DNA from: CAZAQK01 sp046344715
GTDB taxonomy: Bacteria; Pseudomonadota; Alphaproteobacteria; Rickettsiales; SXRF01
DNA: 64,000 nucleotides
Direction of reading: 5' to 3'
Assembly (NCBI GenBank): GCA_046344715.1
Contig: JBKDKX010000009.1
Location: 1 to 64,000, forward strand
A model generated the notes under the pieces. The model was not told the origin of the DNA, searched no databases, and saw nothing but the letters and a program-made list of their open reading frames with translations. A program made the translations under genes and the position numbers. Shown piece after piece: positions 25,989 through 35,554 of the stretch; within the stretch, counting starts at the first letter, position 1, and the number at the start of each line of letters is the position of its first letter.

Positions 25989-27755
25989 ATGAATAAAAAC
26001 GTGCTTTTAGTGCAGCTTGCAGTGGTCTTAGTACTTGCTTCTGTACAGCCTTTATATGCCTCTTCTCCTGACAAACCTCAGGAAAAAACGCAAGCAGTAA
26101 CAGAGGAAACGCAAAATACGGCCTCATCAAACCTCATAATTGAGGATGGATTCACCGGTAGTTATCTGGCCAGTCGATTCGCCAGCCGCAATGGTGACAT
26201 TGCAACAGCGGTGCGGTATTTGCGAGATGTGCATCGCCGCACCCCAGATAATGTTGATGTTGCCCGCCAGTTGCAGGGGTTCCTGATACTCAGCGGTGAC
26301 ATGGATGATGCTATTAAAATGGCTGAAACTATACGCCAAAAATCGCCTGAAGATCCCATTTCTTCATTGCTGCTTACACTTCAGGCTGCAAAGCGTAATG
26401 ATTTGGTTGGTGCTAGAGCAGTGCTCACCGAATCTTTTGGTGATGTTACAGGCCAGCTCTGGCTGCCGCTCGTATCGGCATGGCTTGATATCAGCACACA
26501 GAAGGTGAATGCGCCGGTAACGATAGACACGGTAGATACTGATATTGGCCGCGCTGCTGCTGTGGTCAATTATCATCTTGCTTTAATAAATGACAGGGCA
26601 GGTTTCAAAGATGCCGCTGCAAAGAATTACCGCGATGCTATTGAAGATATCGAAAACCCACCATCACGCGTATTTGCGGCACTGCATGCTTTTTATAAAA
26701 AAAATGGCGAGCCAGAAATCCTTAAGCCGGTGATTGATGCAAACGCAGACGTATCCGTGCTGGAAGCGGCTGAAAATGTTGCAATTTCAAGCACGGCTGA
26801 TGGTATCGCTGAGGTATTGTATACGATGGGTAGCATCATGCTCAGTGCCAATGTAAATCAGGATGCAGTGATTTATTTACGCATGGCAATGTATATGCGT
26901 CATGATTTTCCGGCAGCAGCGCAGGCGATGGGCGAGGCTTATAGCTCTATCCAGCAATTTGCAAAATCGAATGAGGCTTACGCAAAAATAAAAGAATCCA
27001 GTCCGATTTATTCCTCGGCTCAAATCAATATCGCAGTAAATTTGCAGCGTATGGGCAAGTATCAGGAAGCCGTAGCACTGCTCGATAAAATAAGTCAGAA
27101 ACACGCCGATGCATATGATGCGTTGGTAATTAAGGGGGATGTGCTGCGTAGTAAAACAAATCTTGCAGAAGCGGTTGTTGCATATACGCAGGCCATAGGC
27201 AGAGTGAAGGAATTTTCCGCGCGTCATTGGGCGGTATTTTTCGCGCGTGGTGCGGCGTATGAGCGCATGGGCAGGTGGCAGGACGCTGAAAAAGATTTAC
27301 AGCAGGCGCTCACGCTTCAACCAGATCAGCCGGATGTATTGAATTACCTCGGCTATACGTGGCTTACACAGGGGCAGAATGTGTCACAGGCGCATGAAAT
27401 GATTGCCAGGGCACTAGCTCTTAAACCTAATGATCCGCAGATTATTGACAGTATGGGGTGGGCGTTTTATTTGAAGGGCGATTATACAAAGGCAACCAAA
27501 TACCTTGAACGAGCTATTGAACTTATCCCTGGCGATGCCACGGTCAATGAACATCTGGGGGATGTATACTGGTTGCAGGGGCGCAAAACGGAAGCTCGCT
27601 TCCAGTGGGAGCGTTCACTCACCTTTACGGATGATGAAGCGGTTAAAGCAGGTATCCTCAAGAAATTACAGGAAGGCGTGAGTGCGCCAGTCCTCGCGGG
27701 AAAAAAACCACCGCAGGTGGCAGCGCAGCAGCTTCAGGATGCTCCGTCACCCTGA
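25989..27755 (+). CDS. Periplasmic or membrane-anchored TPR protein
   Basis: A 588-residue protein with a signal peptide (LLVQLAVVLVLASVQPLYAS) and many tetratricopeptide repeats. The clearest are near the C-terminus: VLNYLGYTWLTQGQN, IIDSMGWAFYLKGDYTKA and VNEHLGDVYWLQGRKTEA. TPRs serve as docking surfaces, so it is probably a scaffold in the envelope. The gene overlaps ispE through TGATG; this pairing of a large TPR protein with ispE is common in alphaproteobacteria. Confidence 0.85.
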   Translation: MNKNVLLVQLAVVLVLASVQPLYASSPDKPQEKTQAVTEETQNTASSNLIIEDGFTGSYLASRFASRNGDIATAVRYLRDVHRRTPDNVDVARQLQGFLILSGDMDDAIKMAETIRQKSPEDPISSLLLTLQAAKRNDLVGARAVLTESFGDVTGQLWLPLVSAWLDISTQKVNAPVTIDTVDTDIGRAAAVVNYHLALINDRAGFKDAAAKNYRDAIEDIENPPSRVFAALHAFYKKNGEPEILKPVIDANADVSVLEAAENVAISSTADGIAEVLYTMGSIMLSANVNQDAVIYLRMAMYMRHDFPAAAQAMGEAYSSIQQFAKSNEAYAKIKESSPIYSSAQINIAVNLQRMGKYQEAVALLDKISQKHADAYDALVIKGDVLRSKTNLAEAVVAYTQAIGRVKEFSARHWAVFFARGAAYERMGRWQDAEKDLQQALTLQPDQPDVLNYLGYTWLTQGQNVSQAHEMIARALALKPNDPQIIDSMGWAFYLKGDYTKATKYLERAIELIPGDATVNEHLGDVYWLQGRKTEARFQWERSLTFTDDEAVKAGILKKLQEGVSAPVLAGKKPPQVAAQQLQDAPSP

Positions 27756-28591
27756 TGAATAGTATTTCGGTACGTGCACCTGCTAAACTCAATCTTTTTT
27801 TGCACATTACTGGCAAAAGACCGAATGGTTATCACTGTATTGAAAGCCTGGTGGTTTTCACAGAGTTTGGTGACACGCTTGATATATCGCCTGCGGATTC
27901 GCTTACGCTGGAAATTAAAGGTGAATTTTCGAGCCTCTTGCAGAAAGATGCCCAGAATAATCTAGTGCTGAAAGCAGCAAAACTATTGCAGCCTTATGCA
28001 AACGGACAGGGCGCAAAAATTATTTTGCATAAACATATTCCTATGGGCGCAGGACTTGGTGGTGGCTCATCGGATGCAGCGGCGACAATGCGCGCACTCT
28101 GCAATGTGTGGAATATTTGCATCAGCAAGGATGAATTGATGGCAATGGCATTGCTATTAGGCAGTGATGTGCCCGCGTGTTATGAGGCGGAACCTGCAAT
28201 TATTTCCGGTATTGGGGAGTATGTCATGCCTGTCAGGTGTGATGCCAGCCCATTTGTTTTGTTGGTAAATCCAAGAAAACCACTGCTTACCGCGTCGGTA
28301 TATAAGCAATTTTCTGGTGCATATGCGGCATCGGGGGCGGATATAGATAATCTTGCCTCCACACAGAATATGCTGGAAACACCAGCTATTCAGCTTATGC
28401 CGGAAATAAAAGATATAATAGAAGCGATACATCAGACAAAAGAGTGCAGGCTTGCTCGTATGTCTGGCAGTGGCGCAACGTGTTTTGGTCTATATGATAT
28501 GGAAGAACATGCACAGAGTGCAAAAGCGCAACTGTCAGGTATATTCCCAGATGCATGGGTTACAGTAACGAGGATACAAGATGGCCGGTAA
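27755..28591 (+). CDS. ispE: 4-diphosphocytidyl-2-C-methyl-D-erythritol kinase
   Basis: GHMP kinase of the non-mevalonate isoprenoid pathway (278 residues). It starts with the family motif ISVRAPAKLNLFLHITGKR; the ATP-binding glycine loop is IPMGAGLGGGSSDAAATMR and the third motif is ARMSGSGATCFGLY. Start overlaps the TPR gene stop; the 3' end overlaps the next gene by 11 bases. Confidence 0.96.
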   Translation: MNSISVRAPAKLNLFLHITGKRPNGYHCIESLVVFTEFGDTLDISPADSLTLEIKGEFSSLLQKDAQNNLVLKAAKLLQPYANGQGAKIILHKHIPMGAGLGGGSSDAAATMRALCNVWNICISKDELMAMALLLGSDVPACYEAEPAIISGIGEYVMPVRCDASPFVLLVNPRKPLLTASVYKQFSGAYAASGADIDNLASTQNMLETPAIQLMPEIKDIIEAIHQTKECRLARMSGSGATCFGLYDMEEHAQSAKAQLSGIFPDAWVTVTRIQDGR

Positions 28592-29006
28592 ACGCAATAA
28601 AATACGCTACCAGAGCACACCAAAAAAACGGGTGGAAATTATTCTCACCGGTAATGTGTATCTGATGTTTCGGGATCAAGATAAAATAGATATAGCAGGC
28701 AAAGGTGATTTACTGGTGTTTCCGAATAACGAGGCACTCAATACCAACCGCCTCGGTGAGTATGAAGGCACCGGATTTTCAGGGTATTTCAAGGTGGATG
28801 TGTGCAGCGGCAAAGAATGGCTTCCAGTGCTTACACAATCTATCTTTCCAGAACATGAAAATTATTTCAGTAAGACAGAACGCCCCATAGATACGTTTAA
28901 TTTATGCGCTGAAATATTAGAGGGTATGAAAGAAAAAATCCTGCTGCGTACTTACCGTGAACATTATGTTCCGGAAGACGCAGCAGGAGAAGAAAACGAA
29001 AACTAA
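28581..29006 (+). CDS. Uncharacterised 141-residue protein
   Basis: Begins with a basic tail (MAGKRNKIRYQSTPKKRVE), followed by a beta-rich section (IILTGNVYLMFRD) and an acidic end. Not recognised. It overlaps ispE and also overlaps the end of the convergent DsbA-like gene by 4 bases. Absence of membrane segments or signal peptide suggests a cytoplasmic protein. Confidence 0.5.
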   Translation: MAGKRNKIRYQSTPKKRVEIILTGNVYLMFRDQDKIDIAGKGDLLVFPNNEALNTNRLGEYEGTGFSGYFKVDVCSGKEWLPVLTQSIFPEHENYFSKTERPIDTFNLCAEILEGMKEKILLRTYREHYVPEDAAGEENEN

Positions 29007-29851
29007 TTAGCCTTCGCAGGTGCAGCGGCAGCAGGAGCTGCTGCTGGAGCTGTGCCATTATCATCTGGTTTGCGGCCAGCACGAACGTTAGCAATCATGC
29101 GCTTCATTTCGTCCACATCAGCTGCACCAGGCAGGAAGTGATCATTCATCACAATTGCCGGTGTGCCGCGCACACCAATGTCTTCGCCCAGTTTACGCAT
29201 TTTATCAAGAACTGCGGTTACTTCTGGTTTAGCCATTTCAGCTTTCAGCTTAGCAGAGTCAATGCCTTCTTTCTGTGCCATTTCCAGCAGGTTTATCTCT
29301 TCATACTTGCCTTCATGTTTCATAAGCGCGGTGTGGTAAGCAAAATATTTGTCTTTTGCAATACGGTTAACCGCAACAGCTGCGCGGGCAGCCAGTGCAG
29401 AATCTTCGCTCAGGATTGGGAATTCCTTGAATACTACGCGTACTTTTTTGTCATCTTTCAAAAGCTGAGTGATGGTTGGCAGCATGTGCTTGCAATAACC
29501 ACAGTGATAGTCAAAGAACTCAACGATGGTGATGTCAGCGGTTTTTTCATCGCCTACAGATGGAGAATCTGTGTCATTAAACAAGCCTGCTTTATTCGCA
29601 GCGATGCTTTCAGTAGTTTTCTTTTCTGCTTCGGCCTGTTGCTTTTCGCGCATTTTCTGCACGGCCTGCATGATCATTTCAGGCTCATTCATCAGCGCTT
29701 CTTTAACGAGCGCAGGCAGTTCCGCGCGTGTTATTGGTGCGGTTGATGGCGCAGCAGCAGCAGCTGGAGCGGCAGCAGGGGTTTGCGCAAGCGCAATAAA
29801 CGGCAGCGCGATGGCAGAAAGTGTAAGGGCAGTAAACCGTGAAAAATGCAT
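29003..29851 (-). CDS. DsbA-family periplasmic disulfide oxidoreductase (Com1-like)
   Basis: A 282-residue exported thioredoxin-fold protein. After a signal peptide (FTALTLSAIALPFIALAQ) comes an Ala-rich linker and a helical N-terminal extension, then the active site FFDYHCGYCKHMLP (C-x2-C) and the cis-proline region GVRGTPAIVMND. The tail is again Ala/Pro-rich. AGGAGG is placed 6 bases before the ATG at 29851, which decides the start over the upstream ATG at 29869. It introduces or isomerises disulfides in envelope proteins. Confidence 0.92.
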   Translation of the reverse strand: MHFSRFTALTLSAIALPFIALAQTPAAAPAAAAAPSTAPITRAELPALVKEALMNEPEMIMQAVQKMREKQQAEAEKKTTESIAANKAGLFNDTDSPSVGDEKTADITIVEFFDYHCGYCKHMLPTITQLLKDDKKVRVVFKEFPILSEDSALAARAAVAVNRIAKDKYFAYHTALMKHEGKYEEINLLEMAQKEGIDSAKLKAEMAKPEVTAVLDKMRKLGEDIGVRGTPAIVMNDHFLPGAADVDEMKRMIANVRAGRKPDDNGTAPAAAPAAAAPAKAN

Positions 29852-29919
29852 GTAATCCTCCTTGTGCATTGGTGCTAACCATATATCGCAGATAGCTCAG
29901 AAAGTATAGACGATTTTAT

Positions 29920-31338
29920 TTAGAGTGTTGAATTGCTTTCGTCTTTTTTACGTTTTATCTCATTTGCGCGAGCTTTCACATCTTGCGCGCGCAAATGTGC
30001 AGGTGTGCCTGCCTTTAGTGCCTGCAAGGCTAAATCGGCCTGTTTAATGGCGGCATCATGGCTATCTGCAAGCATGGCCTCTTCAGCCAGTGCAAGGTAA
30101 GACATGCCCAAATTACCCTTTTTACCATATGCTGTAGCAAGCAACCGCCAAGTAATTGAATTGCTATTATCAATGCTATTTGCTTTTTCAAGATGCGAGA
30201 TGGCAGAGTTTGCCATATCGTCTGATTGAGCAAGTTCAACCTTGGCTAATTCTGTGAGTATAAGCGCAGAGGAGGGATAAAGTTGCACTGCCTTTTTATA
30301 TGATACAAGTGCCTCAGGAATTTTTCCATTCTCAAATAAAATCTGGCCTTTTAGTTCATGAAGAAATGCATCATTAGGGGCTTCGGCCAGCAGGGAGTCC
30401 ATTTTCTCTAGCGAACGCACAAGGTCCGGCATTTTATAATAGGCAACTGCATGGGCAAGGCGCGCTGGCACCGATTTATCGGATACAGGATATTTAAGGA
30501 ATGTACGCTCTGGAGACTCCATAAAGCTGTATAGCTTTGCAACCATGCGTTTATGTATCAGGTTATATGATGATGGATAGCTACCCTCAGGAATCTTTGA
30601 ATTTTCGATATGATTACGCACATGCTCAATACGGCTGGAGCTCAGCGGATGCGTGAGTAAGTAAGGGTCTGGCCGGTTGGAATGCAGGCGTTCATTGCGT
30701 TGCAATAAGAGTAATGTTTGCAGCAATCCACTGGATGAAATGCCAAGATCATCTAAATAGCGCAGTGCAGCTTGATCCGCAGCTTCTTCATTTGCGCGTG
30801 TGTAGGCAAGAAAGTTTCTTGCTACAGTGCTGCTTCCACCGCCAATGACGGCTGCTGCAGCCTCCGGTTTTTTTGTGGCAACGGCTGCTGCTGCGCCAAG
30901 TACATAGGTGAGTATGGTGCCAATCTGTGCGTCTTTAAGTTTTTCTGTGCCTTGAGCAAGGTGCCCGCCGGAAATATGGCCGGTTTCATGCGCCATCACA
31001 CCAATCAATACTCCTGGATTATCGGCTTCCAGTATGAGTCCAGCATGGATAAACATGTTAGCACCACCGGCCACAAAAGCATTGATACTGTCATCATTTA
31101 CCAGAAAAATGCGTATCGCCTTGGGCTTTAAGCCTGCGGTTCTGAAGATGGGATCTGCATAGGTTCTTAATGTGGATTCAATCTCCGCATCGCGTATCAG
31201 CGGAACGGCATGCGCTGAGGTAGGGATGAAAGATGATAAGATGAGCGATAATAGGATAAGCGATGATGAGAAAGTAGAAGAGCATTTTACAGCTATCTTC
31301 TTACTTATCTTTTCATCTCTCATCTTCTCATCCCTCAT
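29920..31338 (-). CDS. M48 metalloprotease with TPR repeats (BepA/YfgC-like)
   Basis: A 472-residue exported zinc protease that checks outer-membrane protein assembly in relatives. Signal peptide ends near PTSAHA. The catalytic motif is VMAHETGHISGGH, the third ligand is in NEEAADQAALRYL, and the C-terminal half has TPR units such as LHELKGQILFENGKIPEAL. The N-terminus contains a tandem MRDEK-MRDEK caused by a 15-base repeat; the second ATG (31323) has GAGGG before it and may be the true start. It follows rne by 5 bases and is probably cotranscribed. Confidence 0.9.
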   Translation of the reverse strand: MRDEKMRDEKISKKIAVKCSSTFSSSLILLSLILSSFIPTSAHAVPLIRDAEIESTLRTYADPIFRTAGLKPKAIRIFLVNDDSINAFVAGGANMFIHAGLILEADNPGVLIGVMAHETGHISGGHLAQGTEKLKDAQIGTILTYVLGAAAAVATKKPEAAAAVIGGGSSTVARNFLAYTRANEEAADQAALRYLDDLGISSSGLLQTLLLLQRNERLHSNRPDPYLLTHPLSSSRIEHVRNHIENSKIPEGSYPSSYNLIHKRMVAKLYSFMESPERTFLKYPVSDKSVPARLAHAVAYYKMPDLVRSLEKMDSLLAEAPNDAFLHELKGQILFENGKIPEALVSYKKAVQLYPSSALILTELAKVELAQSDDMANSAISHLEKANSIDNSNSITWRLLATAYGKKGNLGMSYLALAEEAMLADSHDAAIKQADLALQALKAGTPAHLRAQDVKARANEIKRKKDESNSTL

Positions 31339-31343
31339 CTATC

Positions 31344-33992
31344 TTAATCATCCAGCTCTATCATTTTCTGCCACCAGCCTTTTTTGGTAGGGGCGTTTGG
31401 ATCTTTAGGAGTTGGTGGTAATGCATGTACCGCAGCCACTCTTTCTGGTTCTGTTGGTTTTATTGGTTCAGGTCTGCGATCTTCGGTGGCAAAGGCAGGT
31501 AACACGTTCGTATAACTTGCTGGCTTTTCCACCAGGGTAAGATCCGCTGTGCCACTGCTATGCTCACGTGGTGCACGTTCCTGCGGGTTGCCATCGCGGT
31601 TATCACGCCATTTGCGGCGGTTTCTGTTGCCGCGCTGGCGAGGATGGCGGTTGCCACGTTCACCCGATGGTTTTTCACCGCTGCTATCCGTGCTATATGC
31701 TGCTTCTGCTGAATCAGCAACATCACTGATATTTTCAGATAATACCGCTTGCTCCGCGCCTTGCACATCACCTGACGGACGATTGTGATCGCGGTCACGG
31801 TTATTGCGTCGCGCGCCACCCCTGCGGCCACGGCGGCCACGGCCACGGCGGTTATCATTACTGGCATTTCCTGATTCACCTTCAGTTGATTCAACGCTTG
31901 AAAGCTCAGTATGCTCATTGCTTTCTGTCATTTCATCTGATGAAGCGTCAATTTCCAGAGATTCACGCGCTTCTTCACGGCGTGGTTGCTTAGGTCGGTT
32001 CTGGTTTTGTCCGCGTTCAGATTGTGAACGGCGCATTTTTTCCAAATTGAATTCTGAGGTCGCCATGTCTGCATCAATCAGCACCTGAATGGTCAGGTTA
32101 TGGCGTTGCTCAATACCACGCAGTAATTCACGTTTATTATTCAGAAGATGCAGCGCGACTGCCTGTGGCAATATAAGGCGCAGGCCATTCCAGTTGCCTG
32201 TACTTGCTTCTTTCTCAAGCGCACGGATCATCTGGATGCTCATGGATTCATTGGAGCGTATATAGCCACGACCAACGCAATGCGAGCATTGCACCATGTT
32301 GGTTTCGCTGATAGACGGGCGCAGACGCTGGCGTGACATTTCAAGCAAGCCAAATGGGCTGATGCGGCCAAGCTGGATTTTTGCCCTGTCCATTTTCAAC
32401 GCATCTTTCAGAGCTTTTTCTACTGCACGACGATGGCGTGATTCCATCATGTCGATGAAGTCGATAACAATCAGCCCTGCAAGGTCGCGCAGGCGAAGCT
32501 GGCGGGCAACTTCAACGGCGGCTTCCAGATTGGTTTTTGCCGCAGTTTCCTCGATGTTACGCTCGCCGGTTGAACGGCCAGAGTTCACGTCGATAGAGAT
32601 GAGTGCTTCCGTCGGGTTGATAACGATATATCCGCCAGAGCGCAGCTTCACCACAGGGTCATGCATGGAAAGTAACTGATCTTCTACATTGTAGGAGTAA
32701 AACAGTGGCGTTGTTTCGGTATGCTCTTTTACTTTAGGTGTATGGCTTGGGAGTAGCAGCTGCATGAATTCGCGCGCGGCTTGATAGCCTGCTTCACCTT
32801 CCACCACAATTTCATCAATATCGCTGGTGTACTGGTCACGGATGGCGCGTTTTATCACGTCACTTTCTTCATAAATCAGCGCGGGTGCGGTGGATTTCAG
32901 GGTTTCTTCGCGCACGCCGTTCCATACTTTAACAAGATAATCATAATCGCGTTTAATTTCGGCGCGCGTCCTGTCCATACCGGCGGTGCGGATAATCACG
33001 CTCATGCCTTTTGCAAGCCGCAGCTCAGTTGAGATGGCTTTCAGGCGTTTACGATCTTCTGAACTGGCAATTTTACGGGAGATGCCACCATCTTTAGGTG
33101 AGTTTGGCATTAGCACGCAATAACGGCCTGGTAATGATAAATACGTAGTAAGCGATACGCCTTTATTGCCGCGCTCTTCTTTGATTACCTGCACCAGTAC
33201 AATCTGGCCACGGCGGATAACTTCCTGAATTTTATAGCGACGCATGAAGTTCGGACGCTTAGGTTTTGAGCGAATTTCTTCTTCTTCACTTGACAGTGTT
33301 TCTACATCGCCTGTCTGTTCACTACCCTCTGAGGCAGATTGCGTTGCGTCAACGGAGGCTTCCATATTCTGCGCGGCATCACCTTCATTGTATAAGGATG
33401 TTTCATCGCTGTTCTGTACACTGTGTTCTGATACTGATTCAGATGCAAACGGCGCGTCCTGTGCCGGCGCTTCCAGAGGAGTGCTGACAGAAGCATTATT
33501 GCTTGCTTCATACGCATAATCTGTCTGTGATGGCTCATCTTCATTTACGGGTATAGCCTGAAAATCTGGCAGGCGCTGGCTGTTGTCGTCTGCTTCAGCG
33601 GAAAAATTCGCGTCTGGCTGTTCCAGATTGCTTTCTGCAGGTTGGCTGTCGTTTGCAGTATCCTGTATCTGATCAGGGTTTTCCTGAGTTTCAGGGGCGT
33701 CTTCATCAGCTTCTGCTTCCTTCATCAGGCGTTCACGATCAGAGGAAGGTATCTGATAATAATCAGCATGTATTTCCGAGAACGGCAGGAATCCCTGCTT
33801 GTTGCCGCCATATTCTACGAAAGCAGCTTGCAAAGACGGTTCAACACGCGTGATTTTGGCGAGGTAAATATTGCCTTTGAGTTGTTTTTTAGCAGCGGAA
33901 ACAAAATCAAAATCGAAGATTTGTTTATCATCTGCAATAACTACACGCGTTTCTGCTACGTGTAGCGCATCAATTAACATTCTTTTAGCCAT
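31344..33992 (-). CDS. rne: Ribonuclease E/G
   Basis: An 882-residue endoribonuclease starting MAKRMLIDALHVAETRV. The S1 domain is split by an acidic, low-complexity insertion of about 140 residues (roughly 105-245, rich in Glu, Asp, Ser, Gln), typical of alphaproteobacteria. The catalytic domain has ISIDVNSGRSTGERN and LIVIDFIDMMESRHR with the metal-binding aspartates, and the zinc-link CSHCVGRG. The C-terminal tail is Arg-rich (GRGRRGRRGGARRNNRDRD) and disordered, and would scaffold a degradosome. AAGGAG lies 8 bases before the ATG within a hairpin. Confidence 0.96.
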   Translation of the reverse strand: MAKRMLIDALHVAETRVVIADDKQIFDFDFVSAAKKQLKGNIYLAKITRVEPSLQAAFVEYGGNKQGFLPFSEIHADYYQIPSSDRERLMKEAEADEDAPETQENPDQIQDTANDSQPAESNLEQPDANFSAEADDNSQRLPDFQAIPVNEDEPSQTDYAYEASNNASVSTPLEAPAQDAPFASESVSEHSVQNSDETSLYNEGDAAQNMEASVDATQSASEGSEQTGDVETLSSEEEEIRSKPKRPNFMRRYKIQEVIRRGQIVLVQVIKEERGNKGVSLTTYLSLPGRYCVLMPNSPKDGGISRKIASSEDRKRLKAISTELRLAKGMSVIIRTAGMDRTRAEIKRDYDYLVKVWNGVREETLKSTAPALIYEESDVIKRAIRDQYTSDIDEIVVEGEAGYQAAREFMQLLLPSHTPKVKEHTETTPLFYSYNVEDQLLSMHDPVVKLRSGGYIVINPTEALISIDVNSGRSTGERNIEETAAKTNLEAAVEVARQLRLRDLAGLIVIDFIDMMESRHRRAVEKALKDALKMDRAKIQLGRISPFGLLEMSRQRLRPSISETNMVQCSHCVGRGYIRSNESMSIQMIRALEKEASTGNWNGLRLILPQAVALHLLNNKRELLRGIEQRHNLTIQVLIDADMATSEFNLEKMRRSQSERGQNQNRPKQPRREEARESLEIDASSDEMTESNEHTELSSVESTEGESGNASNDNRRGRGRRGRRGGARRNNRDRDHNRPSGDVQGAEQAVLSENISDVADSAEAAYSTDSSGEKPSGERGNRHPRQRGNRNRRKWRDNRDGNPQERAPREHSSGTADLTLVEKPASYTNVLPAFATEDRRPEPIKPTEPERVAAVHALPPTPKDPNAPTKKGWWQKMIELDD

Positions 33993-34393
33993 GATGGCGA
34001 CTCCTTATATGCGTCGCCTCAGGGGATCAGTTTAATCGATGGGTATGGATTCCGTTGTAACGGGTGCAATGCCGCGCAAACGCGATCCGGAATCAGGTTG
34101 AAAACCCGACGGAACATACACCCTTGTGAAATAACAACAAAAAATACTCATACCAAAATCGTAAAACCTAACCATGAGGCGAGGTTAATTCAAAAATCCT
34201 TATTCAAGGCATTTTCCGTCCAGCTGTGTGTTAGGGAGGGAAGGTGCCACAAATTTCAAACGTCCGACCTGCACCTTGCAGGTGAACAATAACACTAAAC
34301 ACTATAGTGGTTAAAAATGGATTATACAATCTTCTTTATATCCTGTAGCGAAGATGTTTTTTTTTCGCTAAAGCTAGTGAGCTGCGTGGTGGT
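33993..34393 (-). promoter_or_regulatory. Long structured leader region of rne
   Basis: This 400-base gap between the divergent rne and amiC genes holds no convincing gene. Two hairpins are visible: 33996-34018 at the rne ribosome-binding site and 34267-34283 (ACCTGCA/TGCAGGT, 3-base loop). A TATAAT lies on the minus strand at 34321-34326, but without a good -35 box. By analogy to other rne genes, whose long 5' untranslated regions are cleaved by RNase E itself, feedback control is plausible, though not shown by the sequence. Confidence 0.45.
33996..34018 (-). promoter_or_regulatory. rne: Hairpin around the rne ribosome-binding site
   Basis: In the rne message, GGCGAC (34018-34013) can pair with GTCGCC (34001-33996), and the AAGGAG of rne lies in the 11-base loop and first stem base, 8 bases before the ATG at 33992. 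The stem could limit ribosome access. Confidence 0.55.
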
Positions 34394-35554
34394 ATGTTGT
34401 GGTGTATGTATATTAAATATTTGAAAAATATAATAAAATACTCTGTTTTGTTGGCGATGACGCTGATGGTGTTGCCAGCTCTGGCCTTCGCTGTGGAAAT
34501 ACGGGTAGAGGACGGTAAGGAAACCATTATTATTGATGGTGCAGGGGTGTCTGGCCACAAGGTTTTTACCCTGCAAAATCCTGACAGGTTGGTAGTGGAT
34601 GTACCCACAGGTGCGGTAAAACAAAAAATTGCGTTACCTTCAGACTATGAAGGCACACTTATCAAAAATAGCAGATCCGGGCAGTTTACCCCTGAAACCA
34701 CCCGTATTGTGTTTGAAATTGCTCGTAGTTTTAGTGTGGTTAGCAAGGATGAAGAAAAGCGGGACACACTGACTATTACCATTGCTGGTACGGGAGCAGC
34801 CAGTAAGAAAAAACAGTCATTTGAAACAAAGCAGGATAGCGCACCGGTTCGTAAAGGTAAGCCGGTGGTGGTGATTGATGCAGGGCATGGCGGTCAGGAC
34901 CCAGGTACCATTGGCCGTTATAAATCCAGAGAAAAAGATGTAGTGTTGCAGTATGCAATAGCACTTCAGAAATATCTGATAAAATCAGGTAAATATAAGG
35001 TAGTTATGACGCGTGAGGGAGATCAATTTATCAGTCTGCGCGGTCGTGTGGCGATTGCACGCAAAGCAAAAGGTGACATATTTCTTTCTATCCATGCAGA
35101 TTCCGCGCCGGAGCGCACGGCAAAAGGACTTTCGGTATACACGCTATCTGAAAAAGCATCAGACGCAGAGGCCGAAGCGCTGGCCGCGCGTGAAAATAAG
35201 GCAGATGTTATTGAGGGCATCGACCTTTCCGGCGAGCGTGAAGATGTGGCGGATATTTTAATTTCTCTTGCACAGCGTGAAACCAACAATCTTTCCTCAA
35301 CGCTGGCGGATATGCTGGTTGAACATGTGCGTAAAAAAGGCGTGCCGCTGCTTGTGAATACTCACCGGTTTGCAGGTTTTGCTGTGCTTAAGGCACCAGA
35401 TATACCTTCAGTGCTCATTGAAACGGGGTTTCTTTCTAACCCTAGTGAAGAAAAGCAATTGAAATCTAAAGCCTATCGCGACAAGATGATCAGCGGCATC
35501 GCTGCGGGTATTGATGCCTATTTTGCGTATAAAAAAGAAACGGAAAATTCATGA
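34394..35554 (+). CDS. amiC: N-acetylmuramoyl-L-alanine amidase
   Basis: A 386-residue exported zinc amidase that splits septal peptidoglycan. A signal peptide (YSVLLAMTLMVLPALAFA) is followed by an AMIN domain (residues about 35-130) and the Amidase_3 domain beginning PVVVIDAGHGGQDPG; further zinc-site motifs are FLSIHADS and PSVLIETGFLSNPSEE. The start is either the ATG at 34394 or at 34406; neither has a strong ribosome-binding site. Its stop overlaps mrcA in ATGA. Confidence 0.94.
   Translation: MLWCMYIKYLKNIIKYSVLLAMTLMVLPALAFAVEIRVEDGKETIIIDGAGVSGHKVFTLQNPDRLVVDVPTGAVKQKIALPSDYEGTLIKNSRSGQFTPETTRIVFEIARSFSVVSKDEEKRDTLTITIAGTGAASKKKQSFETKQDSAPVRKGKPVVVIDAGHGGQDPGTIGRYKSREKDVVLQYAIALQKYLIKSGKYKVVMTREGDQFISLRGRVAIARKAKGDIFLSIHADSAPERTAKGLSVYTLSEKASDAEAEALAARENKADVIEGIDLSGEREDVADILISLAQRETNNLSSTLADMLVEHVRKKGVPLLVNTHRFAGFAVLKAPDIPSVLIETGFLSNPSEEKQLKSKAYRDKMISGIAAGIDAYFAYKKETENS

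Noticed and set aside
29138..29746. 202-codon plus-strand frame
   Set aside because: Antisense of the DsbA-like gene, which has a perfect ribosome-binding site and a CGYC active site.
34098..34292. 64-codon plus-strand frame in the rne-amiC gap
   Set aside because: No ribosome-binding site or recognisable feature, and it crosses both leader hairpins; more likely part of the untranslated rne leader.
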